A stretch of DNA of 26,578 bases from Fimenecus sp045594885. GTDB taxonomy: Bacteria > Bacillota > Clostridia > Oscillospirales > Acutalibacteraceae. Below, piece after piece: positions 1 to 7,808 of the stretch. A program made the translations under genes and the position numbers. The notes beneath the pieces are model-generated. The model did not search any database, had not been told where the DNA came from, and saw nothing but the letters and a program-made list of their open reading frames with translations. The stretch is from positions 1-26,578 of the forward strand of contig JAZNZJ010000029.1 in the NCBI GenBank assembly GCA_045594885.1, given 5' to 3'. Within the stretch, counting starts at the first letter, position 1. Every line of letters starts with the position of its first letter.

Positions 1-1
1 A

Positions 2-229
2 GTATATCATCCAAGTGCAAGTGAAGAAAAACAGGCAACTCTTAAAAAGATTGCAACAAAAAACAAATTACTTGTAACCGGTGGCAGTGATTTTCACGGT
101 CTTTATAACACATATAATGTATCTGTGGGTGATTACACAGCCCCCGACGAATGTGTTTCTGCTTTGAATTCATATAAATCAAAACAGAAACGTTTGCAGA
201 AAAAATTAGCACAACAGGCTGCTGAATAA
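2..229 (+). CDS. PHP-domain metal-dependent phosphoesterase (C-terminal end only)
   Basis: The reading frame is open at the left edge of the window and ends at TAA 227-229, giving the last 75 residues of a protein. It begins VYHPSASEEKQATLKKIA and contains GGSDFHG about 28 residues in. A late 'YHP...' followed by 'TGGSDFHG' is the usual C-terminal signature of PHP-domain phosphoesterases of the TrpH/YciV type, where the Asp and His of SDFHG are metal ligands. The tail after the domain is lysine and glutamine rich (KSKQKRLQKKLAQQAAE) and looks like a short extension. The next gene starts 12 bases downstream with its SD immediately after this stop, so the two are probably co-transcribed. The exact substrate (nucleoside bisphosphate or oligonucleotide) cannot be read from this fragment. 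Confidence 0.8.
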   Translation, partial: VYHPSASEEKQATLKKIATKNKLLVTGGSDFHGLYNTYNVSVGDYTAPDECVSALNSYKSKQKRLQKKLAQQAAE

Positions 230-241
230 GGAGGTATTCAT

Positions 242-808
242 ATGATTTTTGATGATAGCGACGTAAAAATCTTTAATGACACCAAAAATTCAGACACTTT
301 CGATGAGGTTTCAGTTATATCTCAGATGACAAAGAACAGAAGCAACGGAAATTCACAAAAAGCAAAAGAACTGGGTAAAAGTCTTGCTGAACGATTTGTT
401 GATGAACCACATCTTCTCAAAGAAATCGAGGCTGAAGTCGGCGAAATTCCACGAGATGACAACACAATGTATCAATACAAGGTTCTTCTTGTTTTTACTG
501 CCGAATATTGCATAAATCATTTGTTACCAAGTCCCCTCTTGTCTAACACTGCGGTTAATGCACTTTATGACACTGTTAAGAAAAAGGCATTTGATTTTTA
601 CGACAGACTTGATGATGCGGCTGAATACAGTTTTTATTACCTTGCTGTAAGAAAAGGTAATGATATTGCAACGGATATCGGTGTATCATTTGCAATGCTT
701 TGCGGTAAAGATAAAGATGAATATTACCAAAAGCTTGGTAAAAAACTTTTTCAGGTTGCAAACCACGAAATTGAAAAGATTATTGAGTCATACAGTTTTG
801 TAAAATAA
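242..808 (+). CDS. Unrecognised 188-residue soluble protein
   Basis: I do not recognise this protein. The ATG is preceded at 230-234 by GGAGG with 7 bases of spacing, so it is a real translated gene. No signal peptide or membrane segment is visible. The N-terminal third is polar and charged. The rest looks mostly helical, with a Tyr/Phe-rich stretch around residues 115-135 (FDFYDRLDDAAEYSFYYLA) and an amphipathic C-terminal helix. There is no recognisable catalytic motif. It follows the PHP-domain gene by 12 bases, suggesting one transcript, and ends 19 bases before a strong hairpin that also serves the opposing gene. Codon use looks like its neighbours. It is probably a conserved clostridial protein of unknown function. 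Confidence 0.75.
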   Translation: MIFDDSDVKIFNDTKNSDTFDEVSVISQMTKNRSNGNSQKAKELGKSLAERFVDEPHLLKEIEAEVGEIPRDDNTMYQYKVLLVFTAEYCINHLLPSPLLSNTAVNALYDTVKKKAFDFYDRLDDAAEYSFYYLAVRKGNDIATDIGVSFAMLCGKDKDEYYQKLGKKLFQVANHEIEKIIESYSFVK

Positions 809-827
809 TTGAACAGACATTAAAAGA

Positions 828-859
828 CCCTCATTCCATGTTGGAATGAGGGTTGTTTT
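828..859. terminator. Bidirectional intrinsic terminator
   Basis: A perfect 11-bp stem, CCCTCATTCCA (828-838) with TGGAATGAGGG (842-852), has a 3-base loop. It is followed on the + strand by TTGTTTT and on the - strand by TCTTTTA. It sits between two convergent genes and can end both transcripts. Confidence 0.9.
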
Positions 860-868
860 GTATTAATT

Positions 869-1774
869 TTATGAAACCCAAACACCGCTTGAATTGAATT
901 TATAGGTCTTTCCGCCGATAACCTTTGTGCCTGTTACCATATATCCGTTGCCGTCAAGGTAATACCACTTACCGCCGTCTTTTACCCAATCACTGATAAC
1001 CATTCTGCCATTAGCATCAAGGTAGCACCAGCCTTTGCTATCTTTCTTCCAAGTATTTGTTACGCAATATCCGTCTGCACCTACATAGCACCAACCAACA
1101 CTATCTTTAATCCACTTGTTTGTTGCCATACGTCCATTTGCGTCAAGATAACACCAGCCGATACTATCTTTTTTCCAAGTGTTTGTTACGCAATAGCCAT
1201 CTGCACCAACATAACACCAGCCCACACTATCCTTGAGCCATTTATTAGTTGCGAGAATACCATTAGCATCATAATATTTCCAACCATTATCATCTTTTAC
1301 CCATCCTACAGATACAACAGAATAATCAATAGCAACAGATGATGTCTCGCTACTACTGATAAGTTTGCCTTCTGCATCATAAATCTTAAAATCGGTTACT
1401 TCAAAAGAATCTGCATTTACCGTACCGCCGATTACGTCAAAAACAATTTGGAATAAAACAGTATCAACTGTATAAGGATATGCTGAAGCAAAACTGATTC
1501 TCAATGCATTTTCAGCATAGTTAATATTAAATGCACCAACAGGAGCCTTTTCTGTCATATTGTAGCTTAAGGCTTCATTATCATAAACCAAGGTTAAACT
1601 ACCGCCATTTGCATTTATATCGCCCGAAAGTGTTGCTGTTACAGTAACCTTTGAACCAATTCGTACTGCGTCGATGTCATAATTTACTTCTGCTGCAGAA
1701 CCAACTGTTACAATCGAAAAAATTGATAACATTACGCACAAGCACAACAATACTGATATAACCTTGTTTTTCAT
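869..1774 (-). CDS. Secreted cohesin-like protein with C-terminal choline-binding-type wall repeats
   Basis: A 301-residue exported protein. Residues 1-28 form a signal peptide (KNK, hydrophobic core, GSAA cleavage site). Residues 29-150 are a beta-rich segment resembling cohesin or carbohydrate-binding domains (VTVTATLSGDINANGGSLTL, then a 'D-x-V-L-F-Q-I-V-F-D-V' strand). From residue 157 to the end there are six units of exactly 21 residues starting at Trp158, 179, 200, 221, 242 and 263, of the pattern W-x-K-D-x-x-G-W-x-Y-x-x-x-x-G. This is the cell-wall/choline-binding repeat (CW_binding_1) type, so the protein is probably held non-covalently on the cell surface. An in-frame GTG at 1783 overlaps the SD; the ATG at 1774 with AAAGGGTGG just upstream is the better start. 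A dockerin partner is not visible. The cohesin assignment is fold-level resemblance only. Confidence 0.85.
   Translation of the reverse strand: MKNKVISVLLCLCVMLSIFSIVTVGSAAEVNYDIDAVRIGSKVTVTATLSGDINANGGSLTLVYDNEALSYNMTEKAPVGAFNINYAENALRISFASAYPYTVDTVLFQIVFDVIGGTVNADSFEVTDFKIYDAEGKLISSSETSSVAIDYSVVSVGWVKDDNGWKYYDANGILATNKWLKDSVGWCYVGADGYCVTNTWKKDSIGWCYLDANGRMATNKWIKDSVGWCYVGADGYCVTNTWKKDSKGWCYLDANGRMVISDWVKDGGKWYYLDGNGYMVTGTKVIGGKTYKFNSSGVWVS
989..1240 (-). repeat. Two tandem 126-bp coding repeats (42 residues each)
   Basis: Within the wall-binding region, residues 179-220 and 221-262 are nearly identical 42-residue blocks, each made of two alternating 21-residue units (GWCYVGADGYC type, then GWCYLDANGRM type). 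The DNA copies differ at many third positions, so this is an old duplication kept under protein-level selection rather than a recent copy error. Unusually, the repeats carry cysteines. Confidence 0.85.
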
Positions 1775-1805
1775 AAATACCACCCTTTAATATATTTGTA
1801 AAACT

Positions 1806-1834
1806 ATTATATAATGTTTAGCCCTTTATGTCAA
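1806..1834 (-). promoter_or_regulatory. Perfect consensus sigma-A promoter for the wall-repeat protein
   Basis: On the - strand, TTGACA (1834-1829) and TATAAT (1811-1806) are separated by exactly 17 bases. Both hexamers match the consensus fully. The start codon lies about 32 bases beyond the -10 box, so the 5' UTR is short. Strong constitutive expression is expected. Confidence 0.85.
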
Positions 1835-1854
1835 CAATTGGATTTCAAACACTA

Positions 1855-2550
1855 TTACAGTTCAAATTTTTGTTCAAGTGTGGGGAATAATGCCTTGATT
1901 TCACAATAACGGTCAATAATTTCTCCCGCTTTACCAATCAAAATGCCATTAAACACTGTCATAACTACTGTTCCCCAGCCTACACCCACAAGTCTGCCGA
2001 AGAAAATAAATGTCATTACAATAGCCAAACTGAAACAAACGAAATCAAATACTCTTTTAAGTTTTGTGCGGTCAATATTTTTAACCTGACTGACTGCTTT
2101 TACAAAAAAATCATAAACTTGAGGATAAATATATGTTCTAAAAAGAATTGCCACGCTGAATGCGGTAAGCAACATTCCCAAAATCAAGAAAATTATTCTC
2201 AACGGCATACTCATTGACCCCGGTGTTGTAATTTCAGGGTTTAAAATCGGAATAAACTTCCTCCACCCGTCAAGAATTGCACCATATATAACACAAGTGA
2301 CAAATGATACCAAATAAATTGGTTTTACTCTTTTCATAATAATACACATTAAAACAAAAAGCACTGCCTGAAGGATGTATTCACTTTGTCCAAAGGTGAA
2401 AAAACTGAATTTTTGACTGAATATATATGCGGGTGCAACAATCATTGACACACCAAAATCTGCCGCTGCAGTCATTGAAACCGCCAATGAAAGTACAACA
2501 AGCCCCAAAATATATGCAAATTCGCTGTATATACAAATCTTCTTTTTCAA
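1855..2550 (-). CDS. YczE/YitT-like integral membrane protein, last gene of the aro operon
   Basis: About 231 residues with five or six hydrophobic helices (for example FAYILGLVVLSLAVSMTAA near the start, IIFLILGMLLTAFSVAILF in the middle, FVCFSLAIVMTFIFFG near the end). The 'AVSMTAAADFGVSM' opening and the late 'GVGWGTVVMTVFNG' segment resemble the YczE/YitT group (DUF6198-like) of clostridial membrane proteins, whose function is unknown. The longest reading frame would overlap aroQ by 50 bases. A TTG at 2550 preceded by GAGGAC gives a start 13 bases after the aroQ stop and is preferred. Its place as last gene of the shikimate operon makes export or uptake of an aromatic compound a tempting idea, but nothing in the sequence proves it. 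Confidence 0.7.
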   Translation of the reverse strand: MKKKICIYSEFAYILGLVVLSLAVSMTAAADFGVSMIVAPAYIFSQKFSFFTFGQSEYILQAVLFVLMCIIMKRVKPIYLVSFVTCVIYGAILDGWRKFIPILNPEITTPGSMSMPLRIIFLILGMLLTAFSVAILFRTYIYPQVYDFFVKAVSQVKNIDRTKLKRVFDFVCFSLAIVMTFIFFGRLVGVGWGTVVMTVFNGILIGKAGEIIDRYCEIKALFPTLEQKFEL

Positions 2551-2563
2551 AACAAAGTCCTCG

Positions 2564-2995
2564 TTATGTATATTTTTTGCAAAGATACTCCATTGCCAAA
2601 TGGTAACCGTCAAGACCTTTGCCGATTATATGTTCTTCACAAGCCATACCCGCATAAGAAATCTGCCTGAAATCTTCTCGCTTTGTAACATCTGAAATAT
2701 GAACTTCAACCGCAGGAATACCAACTGATTTGAGTGCATCTAAAATCGCAACACTCGTATGGGTGTATGCGGCAGGGTTGATAACAATTCCGTCAAAAAT
2801 ACCAAAAGCCGCCTGAATTTCATCAACAATTGCACCCTCATGATTTGACTGAAAGCACTTCACTTCACAGCCCAATTCTTCTGCCCATTTCTCAATATTG
2901 CAAAGAAGGGTGTTATAATTCTGACTACCATATATCTGTGGTTCTCGAATACCAAGCATATTTATATTTGGTCCGTTTATTACAAGAATTTTCAT
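2564..2995 (-). CDS. aroQ: Type II 3-dehydroquinate dehydratase
   Basis: Converts 3-dehydroquinate to 3-dehydroshikimate, step 3 of the shikimate pathway, in the cytoplasm as a dodecamer. At 143 residues it has normal family length. Visible family signatures are ILVINGPNINMLGIREPQIYG (first part at residues 3-15) with catalytic Tyr22, QSNHEG at 49-54, INPAAYTHTS at 72-81 with Asn73 and His79, and EVHISDV at 97-103 with the catalytic His99, then Arg110. The ATG overlaps the stop of the upstream aroE/K gene in an ATGA arrangement (4 bases), so translation is probably coupled. All catalytic residues of type II enzymes are present; type I (AroD) is excluded. Confidence 0.97.
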   Translation of the reverse strand: MKILVINGPNINMLGIREPQIYGSQNYNTLLCNIEKWAEELGCEVKCFQSNHEGAIVDEIQAAFGIFDGIVINPAAYTHTSVAILDALKSVGIPAVEVHISDVTKREDFRQISYAGMACEEHIIGKGLDGYHLAMEYLCKKYT

Positions 2996-4212
2996 AAGGA
3001 TATTAACTCCTTTACAATTTTTTCGGCAACACCTTCAATTGTACCGTTGCCGTCAACTTCTATATGGGCAAATTGCTTATATAACGGCATTCTTTTTTCA
3101 TACAATTCTCTCACGCCGTGCATCTGCGAAAGAGGTCTGCCATTTGTGGGCAATAAATCAGCATTACGATTTATAAAAACAATAATACCATTTTGCTTTA
3201 AGGGTAAGTAATTCTCAGGTCGGGTAACAACTCCCCCACCCGTTGCTATTACACAGTTTTTCTCTTTACCCGCAAGATTAACTGCGACATTTTCACACCA
3301 ACGGAAATAATCCTCACCCTTTTCGGCAAAGATTTCGGGAATTGCTTTATTCTCTGTATTTACAATCATTTCATCGGTATCAATCAAATCCTTACCAAGC
3401 ATATCGGCAAGTGTTTTGCCCACAGTTGATTTTCCGCACCCCGCCATACCAATGAGAACAATATTGCACATCTGCTTAAAAAGCTCTCTCGTAATCTTTT
3501 CGCAGATTTCATCATCAACCTTTGTGTCAAAAAATATTTCGTGTGCTTTTTTTGCCTGTGCAACAAGCATTGAAAGTCCTGCAACTGCAGGAATACCCAT
3601 ATTTTCTGCTTCCATAACCAGTCGTGTTCTCAACGGATTATACACCACATCAAGAACTCCGCTGAGATTTGAAAATCTTGTCAAATCAATGGGTGTATTC
3701 ATATTGTCAGGGTACATTCCAATAGGAGTGGTATTCACGATAATCTGAATATCACCCTGCTCATATATATTGGTATAATTTACCTCACCATTTCTTGAAA
3801 CAACGACAATTTCACAAGAACCCATATCACGAAGCACGGCTACTACCGTAGCACTTGCACCACCCGAGCCCAAAACAACTGCTTTTTTCCCTTTGATTTT
3901 AATACCTGACTTTTCCACCATATATTTAAAACCATAATAATCGGTATTATCGCCGTAAAGCTTACCGTCACGCACAGTAATTGTATTTACTGCTCCGATT
4001 TTTTCTGCTTCGGGTGAAATTACATCAAGATATTTCATTACCGCTTTTTTATATGGGATAGTAACATTAAGCCCCTTGAAATTCTTTTCTGTTAAAAACT
4101 TTTCAAGATTTTCAGGCTCTACCTCAAAAAGCTTATATTCATTGTTTCCAAGGGATTTATGAATTTGAGGTGAAAAACTATGTGGTAAATGTTCACCTAA
4201 TAAGCCGTACAT
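2992..4212 (-). CDS. aroE-aroK: Bifunctional shikimate dehydrogenase / shikimate kinase fusion
   Basis: A single 406-residue chain carrying steps 4 and 5 of the pathway. Residues 1-248 are shikimate dehydrogenase: HSFSPQIH at 11-18 (shikimate binding), NVTIPYK at 49-55 with catalytic Lys55, NTD at 89-91 with Asp91, the NADP-binding GSGGAS at 115-120, and NTTPIGM at 160-166. Residues 250-406 are shikimate kinase: P-loop GMAGCGKST at 255-263, DTD at 278-280, substrate Arg304, TGGG at 324-327 and the lid Arg in NGRPLS. The junction (ELFKQMCNIVLIG) has no linker, stop or frameshift, so the fusion is real as read. A GTG at 4218 is possible, but the ATG at 4212 lies 10 bases after GGAGG. The stop of pheA lies just upstream, with coupled translation likely. 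Confidence 0.95.
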   Translation of the reverse strand: MYGLLGEHLPHSFSPQIHKSLGNNEYKLFEVEPENLEKFLTEKNFKGLNVTIPYKKAVMKYLDVISPEAEKIGAVNTITVRDGKLYGDNTDYYGFKYMVEKSGIKIKGKKAVVLGSGGASATVVAVLRDMGSCEIVVVSRNGEVNYTNIYEQGDIQIIVNTTPIGMYPDNMNTPIDLTRFSNLSGVLDVVYNPLRTRLVMEAENMGIPAVAGLSMLVAQAKKAHEIFFDTKVDDEICEKITRELFKQMCNIVLIGMAGCGKSTVGKTLADMLGKDLIDTDEMIVNTENKAIPEIFAEKGEDYFRWCENVAVNLAGKEKNCVIATGGGVVTRPENYLPLKQNGIIVFINRNADLLPTNGRPLSQMHGVRELYEKRMPLYKQFAHIEVDGNGTIEGVAEKIVKELISL

Positions 4213-4214
4213 TA

Positions 4215-5360
4215 TCACATTACCTCCGAATAACTGCCAAGATAATTGAAATATTCACATTCATCACACAACTGCTCAAGAATTTCATAAAATGCATTAT
4301 CATAAACTGAAACTGACATATCAAAATAGAACATAAATTCAAAATCCTTGTTTTGAATTGGTCTGCTTTCAAGTTTTATTACGTTAATTCCAAGAGCATA
4401 GAAGCGTGCAAGAATATGATAAAGTGAGCCCGGTCTATGAGGAAGTGTTAATACAAAACTCGTTTTATCCGCACCGGGATAAATTTCTAAATCCTTTGAA
4501 ATGCATATAAATCTTGTGTAATTATTGTCATTATTCTGCACATCATTTGAAATCATTGTCATAGAGTAGAGGTCACGACAATTTTCTGACGAAATAGCTG
4601 CAACATCAGTGCGTCCGCTTTCCATAACCATTTTTGCCGCAACCGCAGTATTTTCACAGATATTCACTTTGATATTACTGTGATTTCTTAAAAACTCACT
4701 ACATTGGTTGATTGCTTGTTCGTGAGAATAAATTTCACGTATTCCGTCAAGTGTTGCACCCTTATTACCTAAAAGGCAATGGTTAATTTTAAGGCGAAAA
4801 CTTTTTACAATATAAAAATTATGCTCTGCCATTAAATCGTAAACATTATTAACACTACCTGCGGTACTATTTTCAATAGGAAGAACTCCATATTTACACA
4901 AGCCCTTTTCAACCGCATTCACAACATCGTGCCAAGTTTTAAAATATGACACCGTTGGATATTTGAAAAGTCGCTCACATGCAATACCGGAATATGCACC
5001 CTCAACACCCTGACAAGCAACCATGGCTTTTTGAGGAAATAATTTTTCTGTATTATCAATTGAATGTTTTATTCTGGCAGTCAATTCATTTTCACGGTAA
5101 AGATATTTGTGCTGATAAGAACGTGAAACATTCATTATGGTGTCATAAAGCACACGGGAATAAACCTCTAAATCGTCACCCGCCATATTGCCGATTCGGT
5201 TTAGAAGTTCATTTTCTCTTTTCGCATCGAGAACGGGCAGGTTATTCTCCTGCTTATATTTTGCAACAGAAAGGCAAGTTTCCATTCTCTCTTTCCATAA
5301 GCTTACTATTTGGTCATCAATCTCATTTATTTTTTCTCTAATTACTGAAAGGTCTTCCAT
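4215..5360 (-). CDS. pheA: Bifunctional chorismate mutase / prephenate dehydratase with ACT domain (P-protein)
   Basis: Converts chorismate to prephenate and then phenylpyruvate, committing carbon to phenylalanine. Its 381 residues match the usual P-protein length. Residues 1-90 are an AroQ-type chorismate mutase; Arg8, Arg25, Lys36, Asp45, Arg48 and Glu49 line up with the E. coli active site at a constant offset of 3. Residues 112-290 are prephenate dehydratase (CQGVEGAYS, GVLPIENSTAGSV, and the essential TRF at 282-284). Residues 298-375 are an ACT domain with GSLY (311-314) and ESRP (331-334), the phenylalanine-sensing motifs, so feedback inhibition by Phe is expected. The same mutase domain must supply prephenate to TyrA, since no other mutase is in the operon. 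The SD is AGGTGAT. The 134-base gap upstream is filled by repeats. Confidence 0.96.
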   Translation of the reverse strand: MEDLSVIREKINEIDDQIVSLWKERMETCLSVAKYKQENNLPVLDAKRENELLNRIGNMAGDDLEVYSRVLYDTIMNVSRSYQHKYLYRENELTARIKHSIDNTEKLFPQKAMVACQGVEGAYSGIACERLFKYPTVSYFKTWHDVVNAVEKGLCKYGVLPIENSTAGSVNNVYDLMAEHNFYIVKSFRLKINHCLLGNKGATLDGIREIYSHEQAINQCSEFLRNHSNIKVNICENTAVAAKMVMESGRTDVAAISSENCRDLYSMTMISNDVQNNDNNYTRFICISKDLEIYPGADKTSFVLTLPHRPGSLYHILARFYALGINVIKLESRPIQNKDFEFMFYFDMSVSVYDNAFYEILEQLCDECEYFNYLGSYSEVM

Positions 5361-5383
5361 AATATCACCTAATTGTTTATTCG

Positions 5384-5447
5384 TTGCCCCTTGCCGAAGC
5401 CTCCCTAGTCAAAGGGAGGGGGACCGTCGAAGACGGTGGAGGGATTC
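5384..5447. repeat. Palindromic intergenic repeat inside the aro operon
   Basis: Between aroC and pheA lie nested inverted repeats: CCTCCCT (5400-5406) with AGGGAGG (5413-5419), then ACCGTC (5423-5428) with GACGGT (5432-5437) around a GAA loop. The 'GCCTCCCT...GGGAGG' and 'GGAGGGATTC' arrangement resembles dispersed palindromic repeats I recall from Ruminococcaceae genomes. It is transcribed with the operon and would fold in the mRNA. No protein is encoded here. Confidence 0.7.
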
Positions 5448-5461
5448 ATCACTCATCATTT

Positions 5462-5487
5462 ACGGACAAACAAGATTTGCCCCTATG
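5462..5487 (-). repeat. Short palindromic repeat, family shared with 16510-16536
   Basis: On the - strand this reads CATAGGGGCAAATCTTG and continues to TTTGTCCGT. Its near copy at 16510-16534 (+) differs at a few bases. GGGCAAA and TTTGTCC form a 7-bp stem with one G-U pair. It begins 8 bases after the aroC stop. Confidence 0.75.
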
Positions 5488-5494
5488 CAATTTA

Positions 5495-6559
5495 TTAAAG
5501 CACAATATCTAAAATTGTTATTGCAGTTACTGCCTCAACTACGGGTACTGCACGTTGAACTATACACGGGTCGTGCCTACCTTTAATTTGCAATTTTTCT
5601 TCTGTTTTATTTGAAAGGCTTATGCTGTTTTGTTCTTTGAAAATTGACGGTGTGGGTTTTATTGCCGTTCTGAAAACTATTGGCATACCATTTGTTATTC
5701 CACCATTTATTCCGCCCGAATTGTTTGTAACAGTTCTTATTTCACCGTTAGAAATACAGAACGCATCATTATTTTCACTACCATAAAGGTCCGTGGCTTC
5801 AAATCCGTTGCCGAATTCAATACCCTTTACTGCAGGAATTCCAAAAATATTTTTAGCAAGTAAATTTTCAACACCGTCAAACATAGGGTTGCCATACCCT
5901 GCTTCTATTCCCGTTACGGCACATTCAATCACACCGCCCACGGAATCGCCATTTCCCCTTGCTTTCTCAATTTCTGCCTTCATAAGAACTCCTTTTTCAT
6001 CATTGATTACGGGGAAATCCTTTGTTGAAGTATTCCATTTACCTATATCTACAAAGTCAATTTTATCATCATATACATCTTTAATTTTCATTATATGGGC
6101 CTGAATTTCAACACCCATATCTTCGAGAATTTGCATACATACCGCACCTGCAAAGCAAAGAGGTGCTGTAAGTCTGCCTGAAAAATGCCCACCGCCTGAA
6201 ACATCATTAAATCCGTCATATCTCATATATGCCGAATAATCTGCGTGAGAAGGTCTTGGGGTATCAATTATATTATTATAATCTGCAGAATGTTGGTTTT
6301 CATTATATATAACCATACAAAGTGGTGCACCGCAGGTCACACCATTTACAAGTCCTGACAAAATTTCAGGTGTATCGCTTTCTTTTCTTTGGGTCGAAAG
6401 GGAATTCTTACCGGGTGCACGTCTATCCATAAAGGCAAGAATTTTATTCATATCTATTTTTTTGCCTGCGGGAAGTCCGTCAATCACAACACCTATTCCT
6501 TTTGAATGCGACTGACCGAAAACTGATATTTTAATTTTATTGCCCGTCATTGATGACAT
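5495..6559 (-). CDS. aroC: Chorismate synthase
   Basis: Makes chorismate from EPSP, the last shared step, using reduced FMN. Visible family motifs are GQSHSKGIG at 15-23 with the invariant His18, RRAPGK at 46-51, RPSHADYS at 102-109, SGGGHFSGRLTA at 121-132, NNSGGINGGITNG and the C-terminal RHDPC. The start is chosen as ATG 6559, 8 bases after GGGAGG; a longer in-frame extension to 6628 lies wholly inside aroA and has no SD. The gene overlaps the end of aroA by 23 bases, so translation is coupled. At 354 residues it is slightly short at the C-terminus compared with the roughly 360-390 usual, and repeats begin 8 bases after its stop. The core is intact. Confidence 0.96.
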   Translation of the reverse strand: MSSMTGNKIKISVFGQSHSKGIGVVIDGLPAGKKIDMNKILAFMDRRAPGKNSLSTQRKESDTPEILSGLVNGVTCGAPLCMVIYNENQHSADYNNIIDTPRPSHADYSAYMRYDGFNDVSGGGHFSGRLTAPLCFAGAVCMQILEDMGVEIQAHIMKIKDVYDDKIDFVDIGKWNTSTKDFPVINDEKGVLMKAEIEKARGNGDSVGGVIECAVTGIEAGYGNPMFDGVENLLAKNIFGIPAVKGIEFGNGFEATDLYGSENNDAFCISNGEIRTVTNNSGGINGGITNGMPIVFRTAIKPTPSIFKEQNSISLSNKTEEKLQIKGRHDPCIVQRAVPVVEAVTAITILDIVL

Positions 6560-7808
6560 TTGCATTACCTCCCATTTTATTGAAATCTGCAAAGAAATCA
6601 GGATAAGACTTTTCAACAGCCTCGGCATCAGTAATTGTCACTGAGGACTCACAATGAGATGAAAGAATTGATGCCGACATTACAATTCTGTGGTCATTAT
6701 AGCCCTCAACAATTCCGCCCGAAAGACTTTTACCGCCTTGAATAATCATTCCTTCATCGGTTTCTTTTACTTTTGCACCGACTGATGACAGCATTTCCAC
6801 AACAGATTTAATTCTGTCACTTTCTTTTATGCGAAGTCGTCCCGCATTGATTATTCTTGTTTCGCCCTCGCACATAACTGCAACAACTGAAATTATAGGC
6901 ACTGCGTCGGGAATGTCGGACGCATCTACCACTATTCCTTTTAGTTCTTTTTTCTTAACTGTTATTTCGTCACCTTTTATCTGTACATTTGCACCCATTG
7001 ACTCAAGGACATTAAGAATTCTCTTATCCCCTTGGGGTGAATTTATATTAAGACCTGTTACGGTTACACCATTTTCATTCAACGCACCTGCACAAAGGAA
7101 GAATGATGAATTCGACCAGTCCCCGTCAACCCATAATTCTTTAGGTGAAGCATATTTTTGATTACCTTTTATTATGTAAAGATTTTCTTTTTCTTCAATT
7201 TTAATTCCGAATTTGCGAAGTGCCGAAATTGTAATATCAAGATATGATTTTGACTCTACAGGAGGAATAAGTCGAATTTCACTGTCACCGTTTAAAAGTG
7301 GCAACGCGAATAACAAGCCCGTTATAAACTGTGAGCTTATATTCCCCACAATTTCATATTCACCCGATTGAAGCCTACCCGACAAATGCAGGGGGAATTT
7401 ATTATCAGTATGAAAAACCACACCTTTTTTCTCCATCTCTTCTTTCAATGGTGAAATTGGTCTATAAGGCAATCTGCCATGACCGTTTATTGTAGCATCA
7501 ATTCCCAGTGCCGATATAACGGGCATCAAAAATCGAAGTGTTGAGCCACTTTCGCCACAATCAAGGTTTGCGGTTTTATTAAAATTACGAGGAATTACCG
7601 TAATTACCTCATCATCTACAACTATTTCTGCACCCATCGATTTCAAGCAATTAACAGTTGCTGCGATGTCTTTTGACATCACATTACAATGAATTTTTGT
7701 TTCATTTTCAGAAAGTGCAGCACAAATAAGTAATCTGTGGGCATCCGATTTTGATGAAATTGCCTTGATTTTTCCCGTAATGTTTGCGGGGGTGCAGTTA
7801 ACATTCAT
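6537..7808 (-). CDS. aroA: 3-phosphoshikimate 1-carboxyvinyltransferase (EPSP synthase)
   Basis: Joins shikimate-3-phosphate and PEP to form EPSP, pathway step 6. Its 423 residues match the family. Visible motifs are SSKSDAHR at 18-25 (Lys20, Ser21 and Arg25 bind substrate), CGESGSTLRF at 84-93 (the PEP-site loop), GRLPYRPISPL at 111-121, SSQFITG near 157, VDGDWSNSS, and the late LRIKESDR and GYNDHR. The loop has Gly-Ser-Thr-Leu-Arg-Phe where E. coli has Gly-Thr-Ala-Met-Arg-Pro, so it is not the classic enterobacterial (class I) loop. The ATG is directly after the TAA of aroB with zero spacing. The end overlaps aroC by 23 bases. Confidence 0.96.
   Translation of the reverse strand: MNVNCTPANITGKIKAISSKSDAHRLLICAALSENETKIHCNVMSKDIAATVNCLKSMGAEIVVDDEVITVIPRNFNKTANLDCGESGSTLRFLMPVISALGIDATINGHGRLPYRPISPLKEEMEKKGVVFHTDNKFPLHLSGRLQSGEYEIVGNISSQFITGLLFALPLLNGDSEIRLIPPVESKSYLDITISALRKFGIKIEEKENLYIIKGNQKYASPKELWVDGDWSNSSFFLCAGALNENGVTVTGLNINSPQGDKRILNVLESMGANVQIKGDEITVKKKELKGIVVDASDIPDAVPIISVVAVMCEGETRIINAGRLRIKESDRIKSVVEMLSSVGAKVKETDEGMIIQGGKSLSGGIVEGYNDHRIVMSASILSSHCESSVTITDAEAVEKSYPDFFADFNKMGGNANVINDGQ

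Noticed and set aside
989..1240. CRISPR-like or satellite repeat
   Set aside because: The period is 63/126 bases, in frame, within a coding gene with protein-level conservation and no spacers.
2551..2613. Longer N-terminus for the YczE-like protein
   Set aside because: It would overlap the end of aroQ, lacks an SD, and its first 21 residues are not hydrophobic or family-like.
5188..5586. Possible 132-residue + strand protein spanning pheA, the repeat gap and aroC
   Set aside because: It is antisense to two certain genes and crosses repeats; there is no SD.
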